Source: Actinomycetes bacterium | GTDB lineage: Bacteria > Actinomycetota > Coriobacteriia > Coriobacteriales > UBA8131 | Assembly (NCBI GenBank): GCA_009787085.1 | Contig: WRGR01000044.1 | Coordinates: 1 to 64,000 of the forward strand | Reading direction: 5' to 3' | Length of the DNA stretch: 64,000 nt | In this document: positions 43,388 to 52,025 of the stretch, piece after piece | Numbering within the stretch: position 1 is the stretch's first letter | Layout: every line of letters starts with the position of its first letter | Program-made: the position numbers and the translations under genes | Notes under the pieces: generated by a model | Seen by the model: only the letters and a program-made list of their open reading frames with translations | Told to the model about the DNA's origin: nothing | The model's database searches: none

Positions 43388-44656
43388 TCAATCCGCAGCC
43401 ATTGCCCCAGCCAGCACCTCGCGGAGCTGCTCAGGGGCATTCGGAGAAATCACAGCCAAAGTCGGCTCAGCTGCCAAGACCCGTTCGGCCACCTGTCGGG
43501 TTTGCTCTAGGCTCACAGCCTGGTAACGCCCGATCAGCTCATCAAGCCCCAGCATCTCTTGGTCGGCAACGGCGCTACGGCCGATGCGCATCATCCGGTT
43601 GGCGGTGGACTCCATGCCTAACACCAAGGTGCCGATCAGATAATCCTTCATCCGCTGCAGCTCATCGGCACTCATGCCGGCCGCCAGCAGCCGCTGCAAC
43701 TCAAGGCGCACCAAGCTGACTACCTCGGCAAGTTTCTCGGGGCGGGTGCCAGCATACACCAAAAAGCTGCCCGCATTGATGTATGAGATCGTGGTGGCAT
43801 AGACGGCATAGACCAAGCCGCGTTTCTCACGAATCTCCTGGAACAGCCGCGATGACATGCCACCGCCCAGTGCCGCATCCAAGAGCTTGGCCGCAAAGCG
43901 GTCCGCATCGCCCAGTGCGACCCCTGGCATCCCGTAAACCAAGTGCGCCTGTTCAGTCTCCTTCTGGAGCAGTTTCAAGCTGCCCGGGGTCTTGGCCGGT
44001 GCCTCGCCGCGCTGGGCGGCCTCGCCTTGGGGCAGAGTGGCAAAATAGCGCTCAACCAGCTCGACTAGCTGCTCGTGGGCAACGTTGCCGCAGGCCACGA
44101 TGATGCAGTTGCCGGTATGGTAATGTTGCTGACGGTAACGTTCACAGTCGGCATGCATGAAGGCGCTGACGCTCTGGCGGCTGCCGGCTATTTGCCGCCC
44201 TAAGGGGTGCCCGGGAAACAAAGCCTCAGAGAACAGTTCGAACACATAGTCGTCCGGGGTATCCTCAGAGCGGGCGATCTCCTCGATCACCACTTCCCGC
44301 TCGGAGTCGATCGACTTTTGCTCGAATAGCGAGCCGGTAAGCATGTCGCTTAACACCTCAAAGACGGCTGGCAACTTCTCGTCCACCATCCGGGCGTAAT
44401 AACAGGTGTATTCCTTGGAGGTGAAGGCATTTTGCTCAGCCCCCAAGGACTCGAAATCCTGAGAGATGGTCAAGGCATCACGCTTGTTCGTTCCCTTGAA
44501 GAACATATGCTCCATGAAGTGCGAAAGACCGTACTGGCCGGGCAGCTCGTCGCGTGATCCGACTCTGAACCATGCTCCCAATGAGACAGAGCGCACGGTG
44601 TCCATGCGCTCAGAAATTACTTGAATGCCATTGTTAAGAAGCGTTGACTGATGCAA
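43388..44656 (-). CDS. M16 family zinc metallopeptidase
   Basis: LLNNGIQVISERMDTVRSVSLGAWFRVGSRDELPGQYGLSHFMEHMFFKGTNKRDA...SEREVVIEEIARSEDTPDD. Confidence 0.93.
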   Translation of the reverse strand: MHQSTLLNNGIQVISERMDTVRSVSLGAWFRVGSRDELPGQYGLSHFMEHMFFKGTNKRDALTISQDFESLGAEQNAFTSKEYTCYYARMVDEKLPAVFEVLSDMLTGSLFEQKSIDSEREVVIEEIARSEDTPDDYVFELFSEALFPGHPLGRQIAGSRQSVSAFMHADCERYRQQHYHTGNCIIVACGNVAHEQLVELVERYFATLPQGEAAQRGEAPAKTPGSLKLLQKETEQAHLVYGMPGVALGDADRFAAKLLDAALGGGMSSRLFQEIREKRGLVYAVYATTISYINAGSFLVYAGTRPEKLAEVVSLVRLELQRLLAAGMSADELQRMKDYLIGTLVLGMESTANRMMRIGRSAVADQEMLGLDELIGRYQAVSLEQTRQVAERVLAAEPTLAVISPNAPEQLREVLAGAMAAD

Positions 44657-44758
44657 TTTATCTCCTCTAGGCAGGCCGTGTGGCTCTGCTTGTCATTTTA
44701 CCGCTTTTGCATGCCTTATTCGTGGTCGCGCCAAGGAATTGCCGTCTCAACGTCCGGA

Positions 44759-46960
44759 TCAACGCCGCCGAGGGCGTCTCTCCCCGTCTTGACCGCCATG
44801 CCGACGGTCACGGTCGCCGCCGCCGCCACCACCACCGGACCTCGGCCCCCGCGGCGAATCTTCAGAGCCGGAGGACTTCGGGGCATCGGGCTTGTTCAGC
44901 CGGTCAAGCGAGATCTTCTCGTTGTCATCGATGTCGATGATCTTGACCTGTACGCCGTCACCGATCTGCAGCACGTCCTCGACCCGGCCGACCCGGCCAT
45001 TGGCCATCCGGCTGATGTGCAGCAGACCGTCCTTGCCGGGCAATATCTCGATGAAGGCGCCGAAGCTCTGGATGTTCACCACCCGCCCTTCGTATTCCTC
45101 GCCCATTTCCGGCACTTTGACGATCATCTCGATGCGCCGCCTAGCCTCCTCGCCGCCCAAGTCCTTGGAGGCGATGTACACCGTACCGTCTTCGGTGACC
45201 TCGATGGTGGCACCGGTTTCTTCCTGTAGGCCACGGATCACTTTGCCGCCACTGCCGATGACATCGCGGATCTTGTCCACCGGAATCTGGATGGAGATGA
45301 TGCGCGGCGCGAACTCCGATAGCTCTGCCCGCGGCGCAGCGATAGCCTCATGCATCTTCTCCAAGATGAACAGCCGCCCTTCGCGGGCCTGTGCCAGCGC
45401 GGCAGCCAGAATATCGACTGACAGCCCCTTGGCCTTGTTGTCCATCTGCATCGAGGTGATCCCCTGCTCGGTGCCGCAGACCTTGAAATCCATGTCACCG
45501 AGGAAGTCCTCCAGGCCTTGGATGTCGGAGAGGATAGCCACTTGGTCGCCTTCCTTGATCAGCCCCATGGCGATGCCGGAGACTGGCCTGGTAATGGGCA
45601 CACCGGCATCCATCAGCGCCAGCGAGCTGCCACAAGCCGAGGCCATCGAGCTGGAGCCGTTGGACTCCAAGACCTCGGAAACCACACGGATGGTGTAGGG
45701 GAAGTCCTGTTCGTTGGGCAGCACCGGCTCTATCGCCCGCTCAGCCAAGCGACCGTGGCCGATCTCGCGGCGTTTCGGAGCGCCCAAGCGGCCGGTTTCA
45801 CCGGTCGAATAGGGCGGGAAGTTATAGTGGTGGATATAGCGTTTGCCCGGAGCCGGGTCAATGGTGTCTAGGCGCTGCCATTCATTGAGCATTCCCAAAG
45901 TCGCCACGGAGAGCACTTGGGTCTGGCCACGGGTGAACAGCCCGGAGCCATGGACACGAGGCAGGTAGCCAGCAGTGATGGAGATCGGCCTGATCTCATC
46001 GACGGCCCGACCGTCAACTCGCTCGCCGCTGTCCAACACCATGGAGCGCATGGCCTTCTTCTCCAGCTGTTTCAGTTCAGCAGCGATCTCCTTGCCCCAA
46101 AGTTCCAGTTCTTCCCCACTGAAGCTGGCCTTGACTTCTTCTTTGAGGTCAGCTACTTTCTGCACCCGGCTGAGCTTGTCGGCATCCTTCAAAGCCGCGC
46201 TCATCGCGTCGTAGTGCACTGCAATGCGCTCAGGCAAGCCATCGACCGGCTCATCAACCGGGTATTCCTGCGGCTCGGGTCCAACAGCGTCCAAAAAGCG
46301 CTGTTGGGCGGCGCAAAACTCGCCGATCACCTGCTGCCCGAACTCCATGGCAGCCAGCATATCGGCCTCTGGCAGCTCGTTCGCGCCGGCCTCGACCATC
46401 GAAATATAGTCTGCCGTTCCGGCCATCACCAGTTCCAGGTCGGATTCGGCCTCCTCTTCGAAAGTCGGGTTGACGATAAACTCCCCCGTGGCCTTGTCAC
46501 GGCCAATGCGCACCCCTGCTGCCGGCCCGGCAAACGGTGCCCCGCCGGCCAGCAAGGCCGCTGAGGCCGCCATGATGGTGATGATATCCGGCTGGTTTAT
46601 CTGGTCGGAGACCAACGTGGTGGCAACAACATGCACCTCGTTGCGAAAGCCGTCCGGAAAGCCGGTGCGAATCGGCCGGTCGGTCATCCGGGCAGTCAGG
46701 GTGCCCTTGTCCGATGGCCGCGACTCACGTTTCAGATAGCCGCCGGGGATCCGCCCCACCGAATACATCCGCTCTACGAAATCAACGGTCAGCGGAAAGA
46801 AGTCATAGTCTTTGCGCTCATCCGAGATCACTGCGGTGACCAGTACTGTCGTGTCACCCTGAGTGACCATTACAGCGCCAGTGGCCTGCTTGGCCAGCTC
46901 GCCGGTGCTCAATGAATACTGCTTGCCGTAAAGCTCGAAACTCTCTGTAATTTTTGTCAT
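44759..46960 (-). CDS. pnp: Polyribonucleotide nucleotidyltransferase with basic Gly/Arg-rich tail
   Basis: LSTGELAKQATGAVMVTQGDTTVLVTAVISDERKDYDFFPLTVDFVERMYSVGRIPGGYLKRESRPSDKGTLTARMTDRPIR; KH and S1 domains at the C-terminus. Confidence 0.95.
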   Translation of the reverse strand: MTKITESFELYGKQYSLSTGELAKQATGAVMVTQGDTTVLVTAVISDERKDYDFFPLTVDFVERMYSVGRIPGGYLKRESRPSDKGTLTARMTDRPIRTGFPDGFRNEVHVVATTLVSDQINQPDIITIMAASAALLAGGAPFAGPAAGVRIGRDKATGEFIVNPTFEEEAESDLELVMAGTADYISMVEAGANELPEADMLAAMEFGQQVIGEFCAAQQRFLDAVGPEPQEYPVDEPVDGLPERIAVHYDAMSAALKDADKLSRVQKVADLKEEVKASFSGEELELWGKEIAAELKQLEKKAMRSMVLDSGERVDGRAVDEIRPISITAGYLPRVHGSGLFTRGQTQVLSVATLGMLNEWQRLDTIDPAPGKRYIHHYNFPPYSTGETGRLGAPKRREIGHGRLAERAIEPVLPNEQDFPYTIRVVSEVLESNGSSSMASACGSSLALMDAGVPITRPVSGIAMGLIKEGDQVAILSDIQGLEDFLGDMDFKVCGTEQGITSMQMDNKAKGLSVDILAAALAQAREGRLFILEKMHEAIAAPRAELSEFAPRIISIQIPVDKIRDVIGSGGKVIRGLQEETGATIEVTEDGTVYIASKDLGGEEARRRIEMIVKVPEMGEEYEGRVVNIQSFGAFIEILPGKDGLLHISRMANGRVGRVEDVLQIGDGVQVKIIDIDDNEKISLDRLNKPDAPKSSGSEDSPRGPRSGGGGGGGDRDRRHGGQDGERRPRRR

Positions 46961-47066
46961 GTACACTCTTTCCCTAAACCTCTGAACCCTCGTGGTTCAA
47001 AATTAACACACGGCGATCATTTTAGATTGTTGTTTGCGTTGCGGAGATGCTCGTACCAGCCCACCC

Positions 47067-47342
47067 TCAGATATTGTCACGGATGCCAAGCCTAGCTATC
47101 AGCTCACGGTAGCCGATAATGTTGCGTTTCTTGATATAGGTCAGCAGACGGCGGCGCTTACCGACCAGCATCAACAGGCCACGGCGGGTGTGATGGTCTT
47201 TAGGGTGCGTCTTCAAATGGTCAGTGAGGTCTTTGATGCGCTGGCTAAGCAGAGCCACCTGCACCTCTGCCGAACCAGAATCCTTGTTGTCTTGGCCGAA
47301 CTCCTGAATGATCTCGGCCTTCTTCTCCTTGCTAAGCGGCAT
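47067..47342 (-). CDS. rpsO: 30S ribosomal protein S15
   Basis: [91 protein letters not shown]. Confidence 0.96.
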   Translation of the reverse strand: MPLSKEKKAEIIQEFGQDNKDSGSAEVQVALLSQRIKDLTDHLKTHPKDHHTRRGLLMLVGKRRRLLTYIKKRNIIGYRELIARLGIRDNI

Positions 47343-47902
47343 GTTAGCTACCACCTTTCTTTGCGCCGACCCCAAGCTGGGCACTCCGTCGGTGGTTGGC
47401 GAGAGGCTAAGCGAGGGGCGATTGACACGATTGATTTTATACAACCTGAACAGTCTAACTTAAACCAAGGTCAAAGTCGAGCACGGCGGCGGCCAAAGTG
47501 CCAGACACAGGCGACACAGGCGGCGGCCAATGCCCACCATGCCACCTATCAGCGATGTGTTGGAGCCGGTATACGATATGACTGGGGAGAAGAAGGACAC
47601 CTCCAGAAAAGTCCGGGCCCTTGCCGGGCGAGCGCAGCCACCACCATTTGGCATCAAACAGGCTCATCGTTCTGATCGGCACTTTTGCTATCCGGCCCGT
47701 GCCTGAATGCCTTACTTCAGCACTCTCAGAGGCTACGGGGGGGGGTCACTGTCGGTTATCACCACTGCTTGCCGTTTAGTTGACAAGCGAAGCAGACGCT
47801 GCGTGATCACCAATAAAACCGACGCGATAAAGAGCTACGACCAGTACGGCAACCAGATACCGGGGAAATGACACCATCGAGAGGGTAAAGGAGACTATAC
47901 CA

Positions 47903-48037
47903 ATGACCAAGCCATTCAAAAAAGCAATCATCGCCGCAGCCGTCGCTTTGGCGGCAGCGGTGGATGGCGCCTCGCAGCTTTTCCATCGGCACGTCAGGGC
48001 GTTCTTGAAGACTACTACACTTGGGCGGCGGCGATGA
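47903..48037 (+). pseudogene. Signal-peptide-like N-terminal fragment converging on thrS
   Basis: AAAGGAGA then MTKPFKKAIIAAAVALAAAVDGASQLFHRHVRAFLKTTTLGRRR*; the 3' end runs into the antisense of the thrS 3' end. Confidence 0.3.
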
Positions 48038-49931
48038 AGGCGCAGAACTCGGCTAGCGGCTGACTGCCAGTGTCGCCTTTTTGGCGGTCGCGGACGCTGA
48101 CGGTGTAGTTCTCGGCCTCCCTGTCCCCCACTACCAACATAAAGGGCAGCTTGTTTTGCTGTGCCTTGGCGATCTTGGCACGCATTGGCTCGTTGCTGCC
48201 GTAGACCTCCGCCCGGCCGCCGCTGGCCTCTAGGGCACAGCGCACCTGATGGGCGTATTCCAAGTGTCTGTCGGCAATGGGGATCACCGCCACCTGTACC
48301 GGTGCCAGCCAAAGCGGCAGTGCCCCAGCATAATGCTCCAACAAGATGCCCAGGAAGCGCTCGATGGATCCGAATATCGCCCGGTGCAGCATCCAGGGCT
48401 GGGCCTCTGTGTTCTCGGCGGTGCGGTAAGTGAGGTTGAAACGCTCCGGGAAGTTGAAGTCCACCTGGATGGTCGAGCACTGCCAAGTACGACCGATGGC
48501 ATCTTTGACTTTGATGTCGATCTTCGGGCCGTAGAACGCTCCGTCACCGGCATTGATCTCGAAGTCCAGATCATGGTGCTTACAGGCCTGCATCAGGGCC
48601 TCGGTGGCGTACTCCCACTTGTCGTCATCGCCGATCGATTTATCCGGACGGGTGGATATCTCGGCTGTGTAGCTGAAGTTAAAGGTACCCATGATGTGAT
48701 CGACCAAGTCTAGCATCGCCTCCACCTCGCCCACTACCTGCTCTTGGGTACAGAAGACGTGGGCATCGTCTTGGGTGAAACCACGTGCCCGTAGTAAACC
48801 GTGCACGACACCGCTCATCTCGTTGCGGTAGACCGTCCCGAACTCGAAGAAGCGCAGTGGTAGGTCGCGGTAACTGCGCAGCTCGTTGCCGTAGAGCAGC
48901 ACGTGCCCCGGACAGTTCATCGGCTTTACGGCATACTCTGTGAGCTTGCTTTTGTCCTTGGCTTCGCTCTCGTCGATCTCAAAGAAATACATGTTCTCGC
49001 GGTAGAAGTAATAATGGCCGCTCTGCTTCCAGACATCGGCATTATAGATATGCGGTGTGATGACTTCTTGGTAGCCGCGTCGATAGAGGTCTTTACGCAG
49101 CCATTCCTGCAGCAGGCGAATAACCCGTGCCCCATGCGGCAGGTAGAGGGGCAGACCGGCACCGGCCCGCTCGTCCATCATGTAGATGCCGAGTTCGCGG
49201 CCAAGGCGGCGGTGGTCGCGTTTCTCAGCCTCGTCAATGCGCGTCAGGTAGTCTTCCAGCTCCTTTTTGGAGAACCAGGCCGTGCCATAGATCCGGGTGA
49301 GCATTGGCCGACTGTTGTCGCCACGCCAGTATGCCCCGGCCAGCTTGGTCAGCTTGAAGGCTCCCAATAGCGCCGCAGACGGCAGGTGCGGTCCACGGCA
49401 GAGGTCGAGGAAGCCCCCTAGCTGGTAGACGGTGATTACCTCGTCGGCAGGCAGCTCTTCGATCAGCTCCAGCTTCAGGGGCTGGTCGGCAAAGAGCGCC
49501 CGTGCCTCCTCGGCACTGACCTCGCGGCGGTTGAAAGGCTCGGCGGCGGCCACGATCTCGGCCATCCGCTGCTCGATACGCTCCAAGTCGTCCAGTGTCA
49601 GCGGCACCGGGGTTTGGATGTCGTAGTAGAAGGCATCCTCGATGGCCGGGCCGATGCCGAACAAGGTGCCCGGCCAGAGTTGCTGCACGGCTTCGGCCAT
49701 GACATGGGCAGCCGAGTGGCGCAGCAGATCCAGCGCTTCTGCAGACTTGGCGGTGATGATGCTGACGGCGCCACCTTCGGGCAACGGTCGGGAGAGGTCC
49801 CAGAGGCTGCCATTGACATCGGCAGCCAACGCCGCCTTGGCCAAGCCAGCACCAACAGAGGCCGCCAAGTCGGCGGCGGACGCACCTTCCGGCAGCTGGC
49901 GCTGAGAGCCGTCTGGCAATGTGATATTCAT
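48015..49931 (-). CDS. thrS: Threonine--tRNA ligase
   Basis: MNITLPDGSQRQLPEGASAADLAASVG...AYWRGDNSRPMLTRIYGTAW...MDERAGAGLPLYLPHGARVIRLL...MNCPGHVLLYGNELRSYRDLPLRFFEFGTVYRNEMSGVVHGLLRARGFTQDDAHVFCTQEQ. Confidence 0.96.
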   Translation of the reverse strand: MNITLPDGSQRQLPEGASAADLAASVGAGLAKAALAADVNGSLWDLSRPLPEGGAVSIITAKSAEALDLLRHSAAHVMAEAVQQLWPGTLFGIGPAIEDAFYYDIQTPVPLTLDDLERIEQRMAEIVAAAEPFNRREVSAEEARALFADQPLKLELIEELPADEVITVYQLGGFLDLCRGPHLPSAALLGAFKLTKLAGAYWRGDNSRPMLTRIYGTAWFSKKELEDYLTRIDEAEKRDHRRLGRELGIYMMDERAGAGLPLYLPHGARVIRLLQEWLRKDLYRRGYQEVITPHIYNADVWKQSGHYYFYRENMYFFEIDESEAKDKSKLTEYAVKPMNCPGHVLLYGNELRSYRDLPLRFFEFGTVYRNEMSGVVHGLLRARGFTQDDAHVFCTQEQVVGEVEAMLDLVDHIMGTFNFSYTAEISTRPDKSIGDDDKWEYATEALMQACKHHDLDFEINAGDGAFYGPKIDIKVKDAIGRTWQCSTIQVDFNFPERFNLTYRTAENTEAQPWMLHRAIFGSIERFLGILLEHYAGALPLWLAPVQVAVIPIADRHLEYAHQVRCALEASGGRAEVYGSNEPMRAKIAKAQQNKLPFMLVVGDREAENYTVSVRDRQKGDTGSQPLAEFCAFIAAAQV

Positions 49932-50116
49932 AATCAGAACTTCCTTACTAAAGCGGTAACCGGAGCTATCGGGAGGTACCTGTTTAACGCCCAAAAACCT
50001 CGCCCCACACGCCCTCCGGACCGCAACCTCTCACCCTGTTGGCCATGGCAAAGATTGCGACCCTGAGCCTGCAATGACTGTGGCTTGGGCATTGATCGGC
50101 GTTTCCCTGACACCCC

Positions 50117-50554
50117 TTATCTGGTGGGTGTGCAGCAATAGGGGCATACCTTCCATTCCGGGTTCAAGGCATGCCCACAGCTCTTGCATTCATTTTTCAA
50201 CTGGGTGCCGCATTGCGGACACATCAGGTACTCCCGTTCCACCGGATAGCCGCAGTTGGCACACTCACCGTACTTCATCAGCTCACGCTGCTTCAAGGTG
50301 AAGTCAAGGTCTTGCTCATCACGGTCGGCCAAGAGCATCGGTGGCCGCAGCATGGCATAGGCGAAGGCCCCCAGATAAGGGATCAATGATATCAAGCCCC
50401 AGACCACCGGGTTGGCACCCCGTAGATAGGAGTCCCTGATCACCCAGATAATCGAGATCAAGTAGAACAAGGCGATAATGACTATGATGGTGATAAAGAA
50501 CGCCCGTATCTCAGGCGTAATCAACGAACCGATGGCCTCACTAACACTACTCAT
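50117..50554 (-). CDS. Zinc-ribbon membrane protein, uncharacterised
   Basis: Two TM segments, then CANCGYPVEREYLMCPQCGTQLKNECKSCGHALNPEWKVCPYCCTPTR. Confidence 0.75.
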   Translation of the reverse strand: MSSVSEAIGSLITPEIRAFFITIIVIIALFYLISIIWVIRDSYLRGANPVVWGLISLIPYLGAFAYAMLRPPMLLADRDEQDLDFTLKQRELMKYGECANCGYPVEREYLMCPQCGTQLKNECKSCGHALNPEWKVCPYCCTPTR

Positions 50555-50762
50555 GGTAACCCCGTCTTTCCCGGTTGAATAAGCGTCCGAACAACTGCTC
50601 AATAATTCTAGCAAAATACCTAGACGCAAAAGCCCAACAACTCAAACTTGCTGCCATCATTACCCTCTATGTTACTATCTGCGCCCACTTGCTTTGAGCA
50701 ATGGGCTATGGATCCAGTTCACAATGACGCGCCTGATTATGGCCGCCTGAACAGTGTTCGTC

Positions 50763-52010
50763 TTATTGCCCGGCCACATAAGCTTTTGCCTCGCCGGCCA
50801 AGGTGATCGAGCCGGTAGCCAAAGTCGACGTGGCCGTCCCTCGCAGGGTGGCCAACGCCTCCGGCACACTGGCGTAGACCTCTGGCTGCCGTCCGTCCAG
50901 CCGGGTGATCTTGGCCGCCAGCACCTCGGGTGGCAAGGCCCGGGCAGATGCACTGCGGGTCACTGCCAGCCGTTTGAACAACGGTGTCAGCGCGGTGATG
51001 ATGCCGTCGGCATCCTTATCCGCCAGAATGCAGAGCAGCAGCGCATCTAGGCCGTCCAGCCGCTGGCAGCCTTGCTCGTCAGGTTGGAGGCGGAAGCGCT
51101 CCAGCAAGGCAGCATGGAGGTATTCGGCGGATTGCGGGTTATGGCTGGCATCGATCATCAGCAAAGGATCAGTGCGCAAAATCTCAAAGCGCCCCGGTAT
51201 CACCAAGTCGCCCACTGCCTGCTGCACCAGTTGATGCGGCAGCTTCTGCCCCAACAGCTGCTCCACAGCCGAACGGGCAGAGGCAATGTTGGCTTGCTGG
51301 TAGCTGGGGCCGGCGAACTCAAAGTGCTCATAAGGCGGCTCGACCACCAGGTGGTCGGCACCGACCTCAGCTATACGTTCCAAAAACACTTGCCGGGTCT
51401 CGGCGGTTCCGGGGCCTAAGACGGCAAAGCTGCCGGGCTTGATGATCGCAGCCTTCTCGGCGGCGATCTGCTCCACTGTGTTGCCGAGGATGCCGATGTG
51501 GTCGAGGCCGATACCGGTAACCACGGCCACTTGCGGCCGCACCACGCTGGTGGCATCCCAACGGCCACCCATGCCTACCTCAAATACCGCGTAGTCCAGT
51601 TGCTCGACCGCGAAGAGGTGGAAGGCTGCCGCACAGAGCAGCTCGAACTCCGTGATGGCGGCAATACGACCGGCAGCAATGGCCTGCTCGGCAACGTCCC
51701 AAGCATAGAGCACCACTTCCGCGAAACGCTCATGGCTGATAACCTTGCCATCGATTTCCATTCGTTCTGGGTACTCGATCAGCTCCGGTGAGGTGAACAG
51801 CCCGGTGTGGTAGCCGGATGCCTTGAGCAGGGCTTGGCAAAAACGCGCTGTGGACGTCTTGCCGTTGGTGCCGGCCACTTGGATGCAGGGGTAGCGGTCC
51901 TGGGGGTCGCCCATGAAGTGCATCAAAGCAATGGTGCCCTCCAAAGATGCCTCGATGCCGAACTGCAGCGTCCCCTTCAGCACCGCCAAGGACTTCTGGT
52001 AGTTGTCCAT
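50763..52010 (-). CDS. folC: Folylpolyglutamate / dihydrofolate synthase
   Basis: IQVAGTNGKTSTARFCQALLKASGYHTGLFTSPELIEYPERMEIDGKVIS...VVTGIGLDHIGILGNTVEQIAAEKAAIIKPG. Confidence 0.93.
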   Translation of the reverse strand: MDNYQKSLAVLKGTLQFGIEASLEGTIALMHFMGDPQDRYPCIQVAGTNGKTSTARFCQALLKASGYHTGLFTSPELIEYPERMEIDGKVISHERFAEVVLYAWDVAEQAIAAGRIAAITEFELLCAAAFHLFAVEQLDYAVFEVGMGGRWDATSVVRPQVAVVTGIGLDHIGILGNTVEQIAAEKAAIIKPGSFAVLGPGTAETRQVFLERIAEVGADHLVVEPPYEHFEFAGPSYQQANIASARSAVEQLLGQKLPHQLVQQAVGDLVIPGRFEILRTDPLLMIDASHNPQSAEYLHAALLERFRLQPDEQGCQRLDGLDALLLCILADKDADGIITALTPLFKRLAVTRSASARALPPEVLAAKITRLDGRQPEVYASVPEALATLRGTATSTLATGSITLAGEAKAYVAGQ

Positions 52011-52025
52011 AACGCTCGCCGCCCC

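Noticed and set aside
45917-46564. 215-aa plus ORF antisense to pnp
   Set aside because: Shadow of highly conserved PNPase coding sequence.
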